In this document: positions 45,101 through 58,414 of the stretch, in pieces | Layout of the letters: each line of letters starts with the position of its first letter | Numbering within the stretch: position 1 is the first letter of the stretch | NCBI RefSeq assembly: GCF_022201045.2 | Contig: NC_068559.1 | Location: 27,535,501 to 27,599,500, forward strand | DNA from: Citrus sinensis | Taxonomy: Eukaryota > Streptophyta > Magnoliopsida > Sapindales > Rutaceae | Length of the DNA: 64,000 nt | Direction: 5' to 3' | The notes under the pieces: model-generated | What the model was told of the DNA's origin: nothing | What the model saw: the letters and a program-made list of their open reading frames with translations, nothing else | Databases searched by the model: none | Position numbers and translations under genes: made by a program

Positions 45101-45662
45101 GTCTTCGATTCCATTAAAATAAAATAAAAAAGGAAGAGAATCGATATTATAAAGTTTTTTTTTTTCAATTACATAATGTTATGATTATTATTGCTATTAT
45201 ATGATATTTCCCATTTTCTTTTCATTATTATTTTTGTTTGCTGTAAACTCATTTCTTGTATCTTTATAGCAATACATTTCGTGGGTTTAACTGAGATTTG
45301 TTTGTTTCTGCTTTTATTCTATTTTATTTTTGTTGTTGTGAGATCAAGCTTGTTTGTTGATACCAAAGTAAAGTACTTCAGTTTTGAGTTCAGACAAAAA
45401 CTTGATCAATCTCAAGTTACATCCTTTTTTATCTAGTTCATGTGATCTAGCTCTTACCTCAACAGGGTTAGTTTTTTTTTCTTTTTCTTTTTTTCCTCTT
45501 TTGCATTTTTTTCACTTGGTTTTGTCTTTTGGTGGGTTTTGAAGTGAAAGAAAAGCTTAAATTTTGAAACTTTTTGGTGGCTCTTAAGTGTGAGGTGAGA
45601 GTAAAGAAGTGATTTTTTGAGGGGGGGTTGATGAGTTTTAGGGTTTGTTGAGAGACAAAAGA
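45101..45662 (+). promoter_or_regulatory. Leader region of PBL34-like gene
   Basis: A long T/C tract near 45470-45506 and TTAGGGTTTGTTGAGAG just before the ATG are typical of plant 5' leaders. No upstream reading frame of note is seen. Confidence 0.4.
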
Positions 45663-48580
45663 ATGGGGTTTGATGGTGAAAATGGGAAAGTGAAGAAGGC
45701 TTCTTGGGATTCGAGCAAATCAAAGGCAAAGAAGAAGAAGAAGAAAGTTGAAGATGAAGTTGAAGTTGAAGAAGAAGAAGAAACTGGGTGTTGGGTCAAG
45801 TTTAGATTTTTTGGAAGCTGCATTTCTTCAAGATCCAAAGTTGATAGCTCCGTGAGTGGCACCAGTACCCATTATGGTAATATCTCTCCGCTTACTTGGA
45901 ACTTCCTTTTTGTTTTCAGTTTTTTTTTCCCATGTTGACTTGTAATTTACTAGGAATTTTCTTTGAGGATATTAACATCACTGTTATTGTTAATTTTAAT
46001 TTTTTCGGATACTGTTTTGCACAAGTAGCTTGTCAATTTTTGCTGTTTGTTATGATCTCAATTGGTGCGTCGTCATTGTTTTTGAGTTGTTACCAAATAG
46101 TAATTGGATTAACACCATCAAATTTCAGTACAAATTTCTGATTTTTGTGAAAATATGGGCTTTAATCTCAAAACTGGTTCTGTGCGAGTGTCAATTATCT
46201 CTAGAAATTAAGATAAATATTTTCTTTCGTTTGAAAAATCCTTGAGAGGTTTGAGTGATAATCAGGTTGAGTTTACATTGTTGAATACGATTTGGGTTAA
46301 GGTATGCGTTAATGCTTGGAATTCATGTCTCTATTCCTTCTTCTTTGTCGTTGTTTTTGAATTTTTTATGACCTTTGAATTCCTTAAGTCTGATTTAGGG
46401 ATTTGGTGCTCCTGACTAACCCTACAATCTGGGAACCTAGGAAATTGGTGGCTATTTGCCATGTAGGTTCCTGTAAGGAATTAAACCTCGGACCAAGCAG
46501 GAGGAAACAATTATTGAAATCAGTTTTGTTGATAGTTGTTTGTAAACCTATTTGGCAAATGGTGTAATGTATGGCAAATTGATTTGCAAGGATGCTTTTG
46601 GATACTTCTTTCTTTCTCAACTTGAAGATTGTAATTAATCAATGGATAATGAATTCGCATGACTTGCATTCTAAATTGTAATACCTATTTTGTGGATCAG
46701 CAGAAAGTAAATCTACAAATGATACAAGTAGGGACCAACCGGCAGCTGCTGTTATCTCATCTACAACCACTAGTAATGCAGAAAGTAATTCCTCCACTTC
46801 TAAGCTTGAAGAAGAGCTAAAAGTTGCTTCTCGGCTACGGAAATTCACATTTAATGATCTTAAGTTGGCGACACGAAATTTTAGGCCTGAGAGTCTTCTT
46901 GGAGAAGGTGGTTTTGGTTGTGTTTTCAAGGGCTGGATAGAAGAAAATGGAACTGCTCCAGTTAAACCTGGCACGGGACTTACTGTTGCAGTAAAAACCC
47001 TTAACCATGATGGTCTTCAGGGTCACAAGGAATGGCTGGTAGATGACTTCCCTAATTTTTCCTCTCTGTATGAATGTCATCGGTTTGTATTGTTTTCTTT
47101 ATATCTTGAAAGTTTTTTCTCTGAATCTTGGCTAATCTATGTGGCAGGCGGAAGTGAATTTTCTTGGTGATCTTGTTCATCTTAACTTGGTTAAATTAAT
47201 CGGTTATTGCATTGAAGATGATCAAAGGCTGCTTGTCTATGAGTTTATGCCTCGAGGAAGTTTGGAGAACCACCTTTTCAGAAGTAAGTTGCTGCATTTC
47301 TGTCCTTAACTATGCAGTTTTAGTTTGCATGTCATTTCTCTTGTTGTTGGATCATGGTAACTTTACTATGGCTAGAAGCTGGTTTGATTTCGGTGGTCTC
47401 TGCTTTTTCATCACAGTTGTTTGATGCTTACTTGATATGTTGTCATATGCAGGGTCCTTGCCTCTTCCATGGTCCATAAGAATGAAAATTGCACTAGGTG
47501 CTGCAAAGGGTCTTGCTTTTCTTCACGAGGAAGCCGAAAGGCCGGTGATTTATCGTGATTTCAAAACCTCCAACATTCTATTAGATGCAGTACGTGCCGA
47601 AAACTATGGAAAATTTGGTTTTTTTCATCTATTATGGTCTATTTTTTAATAATATGCTGTTTCAGGATTATAATGCCAAGCTCTCGGACTTCGGACTTGC
47701 AAAAGATGGTCCTGAGGGTGATAAAACCCATGTATCAACCCGTGTGATGGGGACTTATGGCTATGCAGCCCCAGAATATGTAATGACAGGTACGTGTAAT
47801 TAAAGTAAAACTCATTTGAATTCTCTCTTCTCCTTTTTCTTCCCATTTTCAATTTAATTTGAAACCAAAATGTTAATGAGGAAAAGGAAGCCTCGGTCGC
47901 AGTCTGTCTGCCTTTCACAGCCTGCATTCATTGCACGCTTTTGGTTTGTAACTTAGTAGAATACAGACTTTTAAGGAACTTTGTGGTTCTATTAGAGCTT
48001 ATCTTAAATCGGACTCTTTTGATGCTCTCATTTTTTTTTATTAGATTAACGTTTTTCTGTCTCAGGACATCTTACATCAAGGAGTGATGTCTACAGCTTT
48101 GGAGTTGTTCTGCTTGAAATGCTGACTGGCAGAAGATCTATGGACAAAAACCGACCCAATGGAGAACATAATCTTGTTGAATGGGCTCGGCCACATCTAG
48201 GAGAGAGAAGAAGGTTCTATAGATTGATTGACCCTCGGCTTGAAGGTCACTTTTCAATCAAAGGTGCACAGAAAGCTGCACAATTGGCTGCTCATTGCCT
48301 TAGCCGGGATCCAAAAGCCAGACCGCTCATGAGTGAAGTCGTTGAAGCTTTAAAGCCTTTGCCTAACCTAAAGGACATGGCGAGCTCATCATATTATTTC
48401 CAGACAATGCAAGCTGAACGAATAGGATCAAGCCCAAATACAAGAAATGGTATCCGAGCACAGGGAGGATCACTTTCGAGGAACGGACAGAGGAGCCTTT
48501 CTATTCCAAATGGTTCTTATGCCTCTCCATATCACCATCAGTTTCCCCATCCATCACCAAAACCCAATGGTAAACCATAA
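45663..48580 (+). CDS. PBL34: PBL34-like receptor-like cytoplasmic kinase (RLCK VII)
   Basis: Six exons (45663-45876, 46701-47038, 47148-47283, 47453-47589, 47666-47789, 48066-48580) give 487 residues. Gly2 after Met suggests N-myristoylation and membrane anchoring, backed by a Lys run (about 20-28), an acid run (about 29-41) and nearby cysteines. The kinase domain covers about residues 133-410: glycine loop GEGGFG (139), lysine in VAVK (Lys170), YRDFK with Asp265, SDFG with Asp283, and an activation loop ending in APEY. All catalytic residues are present. The C-terminus is a Ser/Pro-rich tail. Wording such as [20 protein letters not shown] is that of the PBL34-36 group, which acts in Arabidopsis immune signalling below lectin-type receptors such as LORE. 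A usual HPNLVKL reads HLNLVKL here. Exon 2 has a CAGCAG acceptor. Confidence 0.95.
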
Positions 48581-49162
48581 CGTGACATTGGGTTAATTGT
48601 CCCTCTCACTCTGACCCCTCTTAATTTTTTTTTTTTTTCTTTTCCCCCCTTTTCACTTGAGTATAGATGGAATTTCTGTCAAAGCATTTGTTCTTGGACA
48701 ACTGAAAAAGCAACAGAGGAACATGCTTTTAATGTTGTTAGAATTGGCCCCCCAGGGGTAAGGCTTTCGGCACATGTGAAGTTTATGGAGCAAAATGTCT
48801 TCTGTCAACGATATGTTGCTTTAATCTATTTGGAAATATTAAAGAAATTAGTATCTTGTGCTCTTTTCTTTCTTGACGTGGGTGGCAAGGGATGTGGGGT
48901 TCAGATTTGACCATTTTTATTTATTAATTGTATATCCTTATCTGCACAGGCTCTTGATTCCCCATCCAGCAAACCACTCATTCCAATAATTTCTTTCCTT
49001 TTATTAGAAGAGGCAAATTAGTTTAAATGTTTCATTGCAGCTCTTGGTTATTTACAGCAATATACCAAGACTTTGGAACCTCGCTCCAAGTCCAATTTTA
49101 TTCCTTAAGAGGATAGATTATTACTTCATTCTGCTGGCTTCAACAAGACACGGTTTTCTAGC
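48581..49162. other. Convergent 3' flanks of PBL34-like and DUF1338 genes
   Basis: The two genes end tail-to-tail 582 bases apart. The gap holds their 3' untranslated regions, including a T run and C run near 48630-48650. No other gene is seen. Confidence 0.45.
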
Positions 49163-52100
49163 TCAAGCAGCTCTCCTTGTAAGCTGCTCCTTAGACGTGC
49201 TCTCAAAGATCTTGTCCGCATTTCCAACTTCAAATCCATCTCGCCTGTGAAACTCCTTAACCTGTTCCAGTAACATAAATGGTCAGTTACTGCATCATGC
49301 GTCAGGTAATTTTTCTAGAACAAAAATATGCATCATGCGTCAGGTAATTTTTCTAGAACAAAAATAATGGACAAACCATCCATCTCAGACTCAAACCGAC
49401 AAGTATAAAGCTGTGGTTACCTCTGCTTCAGGAAGATTCTTATATTGAGGCAACACAAGTCGTTCAGCAAATTCGATGTATGAGCAGGGGACTGATTCGG
49501 TGACACCATCAGAAAAACAGAAAGGGAATGAATCTGCTACTGTTGAACTTTGCAGCAAAAGACCATCAGGACTCACTGAAATGAAAGAGATAAAATTGTT
49601 CAATCATCAATTCCACTTTCAATAAACTATGGCTATCCATCTGAATTAATAATATTTACATACCAAAAAAAGTCTGGAGGAATTAAAAAAACCATGTAAA
49701 GTTTAATATAATCATCTGGACACATTCAAAACTTTTTTTTAAAAAAAAACCTTGACAAAAGTCAAGAAAAATCTTAAATTTAAAATTAAGAGAAGAGTAC
49801 AAACTACAAAGAAACAAGGAGATAAAAAAGCCAAGCCCCTCAAACGAAAAAAGTTACAAGCCAACAAGAGAGTTGGCAAGTTACACCCAAAAACTTGCTA
49901 TGCATTCTCCTTCCATCTATTCAAAAGATGGATAGGACACTGACATCGACACATCTTTCTCAGATTTTAAGTAAAATAATATCTCTGCCTCTAAACTACA
50001 GCTAGTCGTTCCTATTGTTTGTTTGAGTAAATAATTGCCAAGGCAAGCTCTGAGAATCTCCTGTTTCTACAGGGTTGATGAGGACAACTGTCTGTAAAAT
50101 ATTACTTTGTAATTAAAATAAGGAGATTATGAAATTGAATAAAGAGTCTACAGAAGAGCAAAACAAAAGAATAAAGAGTTCACAGAATTAGTTAACATAC
50201 CTTTCAGAACTCCCCCTTCAGAGTTCAACCTGAATCCATTATCTTCAATGAACTGATTGAGGCTCTTGATGTTATTCAATTGTGATTTCAGGTGATGGAT
50301 GGAAATAGTAACATGGTTCACTGCATAGCCATTGACCAGGGTCCAAGCAGCATATTCACTTTCCCTAAGTGTGGCAAATTACGCATGAGCATCCAATGAT
50401 GAATGTGCCTAATATTGTCGATCAATTCAATCACTTCTAACCATTAAAACTGCAATATTGATATTCATTAATTTGTACAACCATACCTGCAATCTACTTG
50501 CTTGGGTCAAAACAAATATTAGTTTTTTTCCATATTCAGGTTTAAAACTTCAATTTACTCAGGTAGATTGATAATCTTCAATTTACCCCCAACAAAGTGT
50601 GAAAACCTCAATTTTCCCCCATTTTCGTTCAAACGATGAGGGCAAACTGAGCGCACGTTGATTTTTATTTTTTATTTTTTTAAAATTTTTGTCTTCTTAA
50701 CAGGAAAATGGAAGATTGTCATTCTAAGTAGGAGGTAAATTGATCCTTTCTCATATTAGCAATAAAAATGCAAATATAAAAATGAGAGACAGAATCTTAC
50801 CTTGCCAATTGTTGAAATTCAGAATATAAAGGCTTCCCCCATGTTAAAGATCCCAGAGCACTTGCAAGAGCTGCGTGTTTCTTTCCGCTGCCAGATGTTT
50901 CTGTGTATTTTCTAATTATTTCCTAAATGTAAAAAACAACAGTTCAATATAATGAACAAGAACAACAGTAAACTTGTACGGAGAATCGACAAAGAGGGAG
51001 ATGTCAAAGAAATTTCCAGCAGTCAGAAGTTATAATGCGTGGCCAATTAGACCATATCTATGCTGGATGTGACTCTCTTACATCCTTGTTTCAATCTGAA
51101 GTGTGATCTAAAGTTAAGCAAATGAAATCCTTAAATTGTTTAATCCACAAACTATTTGCCTGTTTCGTCAATATACACCAATGGCATTCCTAGACAAGCA
51201 GGGGTAAGACAGGACAATAAGAATTCAGAAGCTGAATAAAAAGTTCACACAACTAATTCATGCTATGGAAGTGTCCCAAAATAAAGCATATGAAAATCTC
51301 TCGGGAAGGGAACAAAACCAGGCCAAGAAAAGACTACATAATTCCCGCAAAAAAATTATCAAAATGTATTAAAAAGCAAGGAGTACAACAGATCAGTATA
51401 ATCTCAAAATGTATAAATGCCAAAACACACCTGAATTTGTGGACTCATCTGATCAACAAGAAGCTCGGATATGAATACTCTAGGCAAAGGCCCATTGACA
51501 CCACTGCCACCATCAGGATAATGAAAACTGGGAGGAGAAAACCAGAATGCCTTAAGTTTTTTAGCAGGAAATCTAAGCTCGTCCTGTTTTGTATAGCCAT
51601 AATCCATAAAGAAGCTAGCAATGGAATCAATCCCGTGACCATTTACCTAAACGTAACATCACAAATGGAAAGTAAATATACATCAACCAATCCTTCCAAT
51701 AGAGCCAGCCGCTTCAACTTACATCATCTCAGATCAAATGGAAATCAACATTAAAATAAAGGAAAGAAAAAAAATCTCCAAATGATTGGGGAGATTGAGT
51801 ATACCCCAAAAGTCCTGAATGCAATATGATCATAGCATATCTGATTGTTGCCAGATGACTGGACAAGCTCCAGAACAGCTTTTGCAGTTGGGTTCCTGTT
51901 CAAATACACGGCTTCCATACTTTGAAGCACAGTCCTGAAAAATGATTCACCTCCCTGCAACCAACAAAGAAATTAAATTTAAATTAATTAATAAGTAAAT
52001 CATCCATTCAGAGTAATAAAAGAGTTAATTGTGATTACCTGAAAAGAGGAACTGGGATCTCGATCATCTGATTTGGAGGCAGAGACGACGCTGAGATTTC

Positions 52101-52320
52101 GTTTCTGAAGAGGGACTGATGAGTTGCCATGAAACGGTGCTGACGGCTTGAGGGAGATGAAATTCCTGGATTTTGGTTGCAGAGGCAAACACGATGATGA
52201 TGATAAAGGTGCAAGAGAGTGAAGCGAAGGTGGGAAAGTTGATGAAGCGGAAGCGCTTTTGACTATTGACGATGAGTGCGAGGAAATCATCGTTAACTGC
52301 TTTAGTTTCATGCACATCAT
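49163..52320 (-). CDS. Plastid DUF1338 2-oxoadipate dioxygenase/decarboxylase
   Basis: Seven minus-strand exons (52039-52320, 51805-51954, 51431-51646, 50801-50922, 50201-50364, 49421-49575, 49163-49261) join in frame to 395 residues. The first about 80 residues are Ser-rich with almost no acids, a typical chloroplast transit peptide. Four Met codons lie close together at the start (residues 1, 2, 4, 11); the first is taken. The rest is the DUF1338 fold. Candidate metal ligands are His137 (CYDHIAFRTFG), His274 (AVNHVTI) and Glu346 (SYIEFAER), matching the two-His, one-Glu iron site known from bacterial HglS. Family enzymes turn 2-oxoadipate into 2-hydroxyglutarate in lysine breakdown. Rice FLO7 and Arabidopsis At1g07040 are relatives, as I recall. 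Intron 6 contains a 38-bp tandem duplication. Confidence 0.9.
49291..49366. repeat. Perfect 38-bp tandem duplication in an intron
   Basis: Two identical 38-base copies start TGCATCATGCGTCAGGTAAT, at 49291-49328 and 49329-49366. Together they make up about half of the 159-base last intron of the DUF1338 gene, so they are young. Confidence 0.95.
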
Positions 52321-53211
52321 TTGTTGATCAGATACGAATACAAAACGATATAATAACGCCCATTAATTAATTTTACTTTCTTTATAATAGCGAAAATCAC
52401 TAACGCGCCCAAGGTTCCGGAACTTTAGTAGACAGTTACGTATGCCTGTAGCCTGTCCGTTTGCGCCACGTCAGCCATTAGTGGCAATGTCATCTTTCTC
52501 ATTTTGAAAATTTTTGGATTTGCGACTTCACGCCGGTTATATCATCAGTTCATTTCATTTTTTATATTAAAAAAATAAAAATCACAAAGTGAATGACGTG
52601 GAATATAGAATAGAATCACTGCCACGTCTTTGCATTGTCAGGCTTTTCGACACATCCCCCGTCCCTTATCCTTTACCTCTAATTCTACAATTGAGGAACA
52701 TTAGATTTTTTTTTTTTTAAATACATATTATTAAGATATATTTATTTTAAGTCTGAATTTATATACTTGCAATCACGAGCAAACTACGAGCTCAAATCTC
52801 TTATCTTTTTTAATGATTTTTCAATTAGAGATATCTGATTTTATTAGTTAAAAGATTAAAAAAAATTAAATTTTAATATATTACATTACAAAATATAGTG
52901 TATTAAAATTTATATTTATTTTATCTTTTAACTTATTCATGATTTTATTAAAGTCACGTGTCCCGATTAGAAAACTATCTATCTATCTATCTATCTATAT
53001 ATATTTGAATTCCATGTTTAATTGAGTTTTTGCAAAATTTATTGGGATCTTATGACGTGCTATACTTGTTTTCAATGGCTCAAATTTGATTGATTGACTT
53101 TTTTTCCCCAATTTGTTTTTCATCCATGTCGCTTTCCTCTAAAACGTGTTTTTCTTTCTTTCTTTTCCCTTTCTCACTCGTTTTCACAAATTCACAATAA
53201 AGTTATTCAAG
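52321..53211. other. DUF1338 promoter side and A/T-rich spacer
   Basis: Bases 52320 to about 52690 form the upstream region of the DUF1338 gene and are G/C-richer, with GCCACGTCAG near 52465 and TGCCACGTC near 52620. An ATCT tetramer microsatellite is at 52976-53000. No gene is seen. Confidence 0.4.
52976..53000. repeat. (ATCT)n microsatellite
   Basis: About six tandem copies of ATCT/CTAT followed by a TA run. Confidence 0.95.
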
Positions 53212-54143
53212 CTCAAAGTAGGAAAAAAAACCCTATTTTTACTCCTAGATTTTAATACAATAGTCAATTTCATCGTAACTTTTAAAAAATAGTCAATTTT
53301 ATCTTTATTTTTAAACAATAGCCCAAAATACATTTATGTTATTTTATAATTAATTTACTCTATAATTCGTTAAGAGCAAAATGAGATTTTTAGTTAAATA
53401 AATGCAAATCATTTTAAAGTAAAATCTCAAGAACAATTAAATAACATTTGAATTTCTATATAAATTTAAAATTTAAAGATAATTTAATGAAGCAAAAATA
53501 ACACTTGTGTTTATTTAATTTTTTTAATGAAGTCAACTAATTTTTTTTAATAATAACAATAGTAATAGTTGTAGTAGTAATAAGGTTAAAGATAAGTTAA
53601 AAGATAAAAAAAAAACGCTTTAATATAGTGTGTTTTATTTTGTAGCATTTTTAAATATGTGTTTTTTTGTCTTTAATGTGTATTTTTTTTTTTAGTAAAT
53701 GAAGGAGCATGTGTTGGCCTTTGATAGAATAATAGTACTATTTATTTATTTTTACTATATTAAATTTAAGGACAAATTAAAGAATAAAAAGAAAATCATG
53801 TTAGGGAATGTGAAATTTATTTTTTTGTCCTCAAAATATATTTTGCATATAAATTTAAGGACAAATTTAATTTTTTGACTATTATTATTTATTTATTAAG
53901 TTATTCTTAAAATTTAAATTTATATAAAATACATTTTTTTTAGTAGTGTTTGAAAGTTCATTTTGAAATTCCTATTTTGTCTTTAATGAATTATACAGCG
54001 TACTAATAATAAACTAATGAAACGATGTTTTGAACTATTATTTAAAAAGTAATGATGAAATTAGCTATTATTTAAATAATAAGAATGAAACGAGTTATTA
54101 CATCAGATCGTAAGGGTGAAAATTGTATTTTTCTACTCAAAGT
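53212..54143. mobile_element. Long-inverted-repeat element, copy B
   Basis: CTCAAAGT is repeated exactly at 53212-53219 and 54136-54143, an 8-base target duplication. The 916 bases between begin AGGAAAAA and end TTTTTCTA. The arms of about 260-290 bases are imperfect inverted repeats and match copy A (14912-15780) along both arms, for example TTTTAATACAATAGTC and AAACTATTGTATTAAA-type words. It encodes nothing. An 8-bp duplication would fit a hAT or Mutator-like family. Confidence 0.75.
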
Positions 54144-55597
54144 TTCATCAGTAATGATGGATATAAAAGAAATAAAAACAACCTATGGATATATAAATAA
54201 TTTTTTTGCTTCAATTTTTGGAACCAATTCATGAGGATATTAAATTCATATGAAACTTGATTTAGTTTTCTATTTTCTTATCTCTCTCTCTCTCTCTCTC
54301 TCTTTTCTGTTATTATGAGAATTTTTAGCTCTCATTTTCTCTAAATAAATCAAGGTTTTGTAATTGTCATATGCCTAATGTTCATGGGATTGAAAGAAGA
54401 AGAATAAAGGAATTATCTGCCGAGAATTTTTTTTTTTTTTAAAGCAAAGGAAAAGAACGAAACCTAACAAGAAGAAGGACAAGAGTTTGATGAGATTGGG
54501 AAAGTTTCAGCCAATTATATTATCATTACCAAATAAAAATAGAGTTTTTTATACTTAAAAAAACATCTAGATTATGACACATGTGATAAGATCACATAAA
54601 ATTTGAAAAAAAAACACAGCTAGGCATGAGATGCAAATGAGAGAATACATTTATTGCCGCGTTGTATTTGTATTTACAGTAAGTACTCGTATGAGAGTAC
54701 TCGAAGACTTGTATATTACAAGCAACTAATAGAACAAGGTAAATATATTTGTTGAAGTCAATAAGTCAATGGACTTCCTTTCTCCACTAGTACTGCCCTA
54801 TGCATGGGGGTGGGGGGCTAAGGTGACCCAAAAGTGGGCCCTTTGATTGAACAACTCTACCATAAACATAATTGGCAAGAATAAAATAATAAAGAAATTA
54901 TAATATTTATTTTTGAAAACAGAAAAAATAAAAATAAAAACACTATAATAGAGTTACAGATAAGAAAAGAAAATACATTAGAAATAAACCTCCTTGAACT
55001 ATAATTAAATTTGATTGAACTTGAAGAGTAAAATTTATTGATCATCGATTCATAGACAGACATGTCTCACTAGTAATAAATAGAATAGTTAATTTTTTCT
55101 TTTCCCGCATTACCTAATGGATTACATATTGATGTTGAAATAGTCAAGTTGATTAGTGGTTAGAGATCAAATCTCAAAGTTAATACTTATATTTGTATTA
55201 TGGAAAATTAACTATCCAATCTTTAAAAATACAATTAAACCTTTCACTTAAAGTATGAAAAGAATAATAACCTAAAATTTAGAAATGCGTTGTGAGACAT
55301 TTTGAATTATTTTTAATGCTAGTCCTGGTACACTCAAGTTGGATTATAGATTTCTTAAAAAAATAAAATAAAATTTAGAGTTAAGTTGTTGTGAAAGAAG
55401 AAAAATTTTAATAATATAACAACAAAATAAAGAAAAAGAAAACTATTCAAAAGAGAGTTTTTGGAAAGTTTTACTTACTTTTTAATTTGAAATTTGTAAG
55501 GGTGTTTTTAGAGGTTAGCATCTTCGCTCATAGGAATTCTAAGAGACCATTGAGGTTTGATCTAAGTTTCTTTATTTAAAAAGCAGCTATATGATAC
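54144..55597. other. Non-coding A/T-rich DNA
   Basis: A TC microsatellite lies at 54281-54302. Nothing gene-like is seen elsewhere. Confidence 0.4.
54281..54302. repeat. (TC)11 microsatellite
   Basis: An uninterrupted TC dinucleotide run. Confidence 0.95.
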
Positions 55598-55833
55598 GTT
55601 TGGAATTGAGGTTGGACACTAAAGTGTTTGGTAATACTAGCTGCTGTAGGTTGTAAGATATGTTAATATGATTTTTTATTTGAATAATGAAAAATTTATT
55701 ATATCTTTAATAATTTTATAAAAATTATAGTTTAAAATTTATTTATTTTTATATATTATTAACTTTTATTTAATAGTTATAATTTTTTTTACTGCAACTG
55801 TATCTTAAAAGATACAGTACCTCAATTCCAAAC
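55598..55833. mobile_element. Short MITE with perfect 15-bp inverted ends
   Basis: The element starts GTTTGGAATTGAGGT and ends ACCTCAATTCCAAAC, an exact 15-base inverted repeat, and is 236 bases long. The inner sequence is A/T-rich. A diverged relative appears to lie at about 14410-14660, sharing ATTATATCTTTAAT and CTATTAACTTTTATTT-like words. The target duplication is not clear. Confidence 0.75.
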
Positions 55834-56588
55834 AAGATCATAGACAATTGTATGTATAATTGAAAATTCAAAATTGTCAAACTATTTACTCTCTTGAGTA
55901 GTGCTAAGTGTAGAGAAGTACGAGCGAAAGACAAAAAAATTATATCCTTTCTCTCTACCCACTCACTCTCTCTCTATCAGTTTCTTCTTTATTTTTTTCA
56001 TCTTTCTCTTGTACTTCTCTTTACCAAGCATTTTTCCTTCTCTTAAATCATTGGATCCGCCACTTCGAAGAAAAAGTCTCTCCGCATAATGGACCACACA
56101 CGCTCTAAATCAACCATATCCACCTTGTCCTATTCTCATTGGCATCATGTTATTGTTATGTAAGATTTTTTTTTCCTGATTTTATTTCTTTTTAAAGTAA
56201 AGTTTTTTATTGAAAAATATAAAAGTGTACCTGTCAAATTTATTTCCTTCGAAAACAGGAAAAAGTAAAAAAAAAAAAGGATAAATGCGCCTGCAATAAC
56301 GTAATTAACCAATTTAAGGAATAAAACAACATACTACTACCCACTGCAATAATAAATTAAAATGATAAAATAAATAACTTTGCATTACTTCTCCAAAAAA
56401 AAAAAAAAACTTTGTATTAGGATAGATAGCAGCGAAAAGATATTTGTTTTAAGATTGGAAAGTGACACGCAATCCGATAAGAACACGAAGTTTGTCTCAT
56501 CTCCTCGCAATTTCTCGGCTGGCTCAATTTCGTGGAAAATACTCCCCTCTCCACTATTAGTTTCCAATTTAACGCGGGTACCCACAGT
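55834..56588. other. Upstream flank of HIR gene
   Basis: This is non-coding. It includes a CT-rich tract (55950-56020) and A runs near 56265 and 56396. Open frames here have no family likeness. Confidence 0.4.
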
Positions 56589-56596
56589 TATAAATA
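56589..56596 (+). promoter_or_regulatory. TATA box of the HIR gene
   Basis: TATAAATA stands about 120 bases before a strong donor AG|GTAAGC at 56719/56720. That donor would start a leader intron ending at the acceptor ATCAG at 58410, only four bases before the HIR start codon. Confidence 0.6.
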
Positions 56597-56619
56597 TTCA
56601 ATACGCACGCACATATTCC

Positions 56620-58414
56620 TTCTCACTCTTTCATAATTCATATATTATGTGTATTTTAAAATTAATCTCTCATCTTTCCCTCGTCACTTTCGCAAAATTT
56701 GTTTAGTTAAAAGCTTTAGGTAAGCGAAGATATTTCTTTCGTCATTTTGTTTTACGAAACTGTTAACATTAAATAAATTACACAGTTTCTGCGGTTTCTA
56801 CGTTTATTTATCTCTAATTTCGTATTTTTGGTAATTTAATGCTGTTATGATTCTGTATGAAACGAGAGTAAAAAATTAGGTACTGCATGAATGAATTGGA
56901 GTTTTTAGAAGACGAGTTCGGAGTTGAATTTCGGCTTTGCGGATTTTAGATTGTGGCATCGAGATCGCTTTCTGATGCTGTCTTGTAAATCATACGCTGT
57001 TTTTATTGAAGCTTTGATGCTTGCTTAATTCCGATTTCACTTATAATTAAATAGGTTATTTTCGTTGCTAATCCAGTTTACATTGATGCCTTGTTAATTT
57101 GTCCCTTTGATCTGTGATATAATTTTCTTAATTTTGTTTTAGATATAAATAATCATATAATATGTTTGGAATTTAAATAAATAATTAGTATGATATGAGC
57201 TGCGTGAATTTATTAACTTCTGTGCTGCATTTTTTAATAGGAAATAGGACTTTGTATTTAGAACATTTCCACTGCCAACTGTTCAGTGTTGAAAAGTGGT
57301 TTTTCACTTCTTTTTAGTGCTCGTTTATTTGTATTAAAAAAAAAAATGCTCATTTATTTATCTTATCTTATCTACTGACTTGATTAGTTAAAGCATGGTT
57401 TGAATTCTCTTGTGTCTAGCACCCAATAGAATGAAATAAATTATTTCTTTTATATTTATTACTCTTTATTTTTTTTAAAGAGTCAATTTTTGTTTGTATA
57501 TCCGGCCAGTTGGTACCTTTCGGATGAAATCTAGAAATTGTCGTGGTTTGGTTGATGATTCTTCTAATGAGCTGTAGGTGCTATATAATTGGGTCTCTTT
57601 TGCAAGTTGTTAAATTCATGCTCTGCCATGCCATTAGATTAGGTCAATGGTTTTGAAATTTTCAGCGAATTTTCTTGTAGAAGAAGAAACAATTTTAAAG
57701 CCAACTATATTGCTAGGCTATTACATGGGTAGTTGATAGGAGGTAGGTATTATTTGGGATAGCCTCTCTGATGTAATTGAGATTTTATACAGGGACCGGT
57801 TTAATCACTTCTTGTAATATTCCATTTACAGACATCTCGTATAGAGAAGCTTGCTTTGAAGCTGCTTTTTCCAATCTGCTGTGAAGAACTGTGTCAATTT
57901 CTGTCTGTTAGCCCCTCTTTTTTTATTTATTTCTAGTACGTAGTGAATTTTATTTAGTATTGCTTTGGCTATAAAGCTTTAGATTGTTTTATGATAGACA
58001 AGCCTTTGTTTCAATGTCTGAAAGAGAAAGAAATGCTTGGTAAGGAAATTGCATGATCACATGAATTTGATTTCATGGTCATAAAATTTAGGACAAAAAT
58101 TATGTGTGTTTTTGTTCTAATGTTGCTTTTTACGTTTTTGTTTGACTGCTTAATAGGTTACAGATATAATTCACAGCTTTCAAGTTTCCATTATACCATC
58201 TCAATGCTATTCTGACATACGATAGTTTGTGTTTAACTGGATTTGTGATGTTCTGGATGCATTTGACAGATAGTGACAGCTTTTTCAAGAAGGCCCTCTA
58301 TTCTAGTTCTTACATGGGCCAATTCGTTGAATTTCTATTGCTTTTGCTTCCTTTAATTGGTCAATAGATTATCATTGATTTTCGTAGCTGTTCTGAATTA
58401 GGTATAATCAGAAA
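56620..58414 (+). other. HIR 5' leader with a 1.7-kb leader intron
   Basis: A non-coding first exon, roughly 56620-56719, is inferred from the TATA box and the donor GTAAGC at 56720. The sequence then turns T-rich, as plant introns are, up to ATCAG|AAAATGG at 58410. Long leader introns near the 5' end are common in strongly expressed plant genes and often raise expression. Confidence 0.55.

Noticed and set aside
44775-45101. Open frames on both strands in the G/C-rich block
   Set aside because: No known domain; the lack of stops follows from high G/C content.
49752-49943. Lys-rich 63-codon frame in DUF1338 intron 5
   Set aside because: Lysine richness comes from A runs; it lies in an intron and has no conserved feature.
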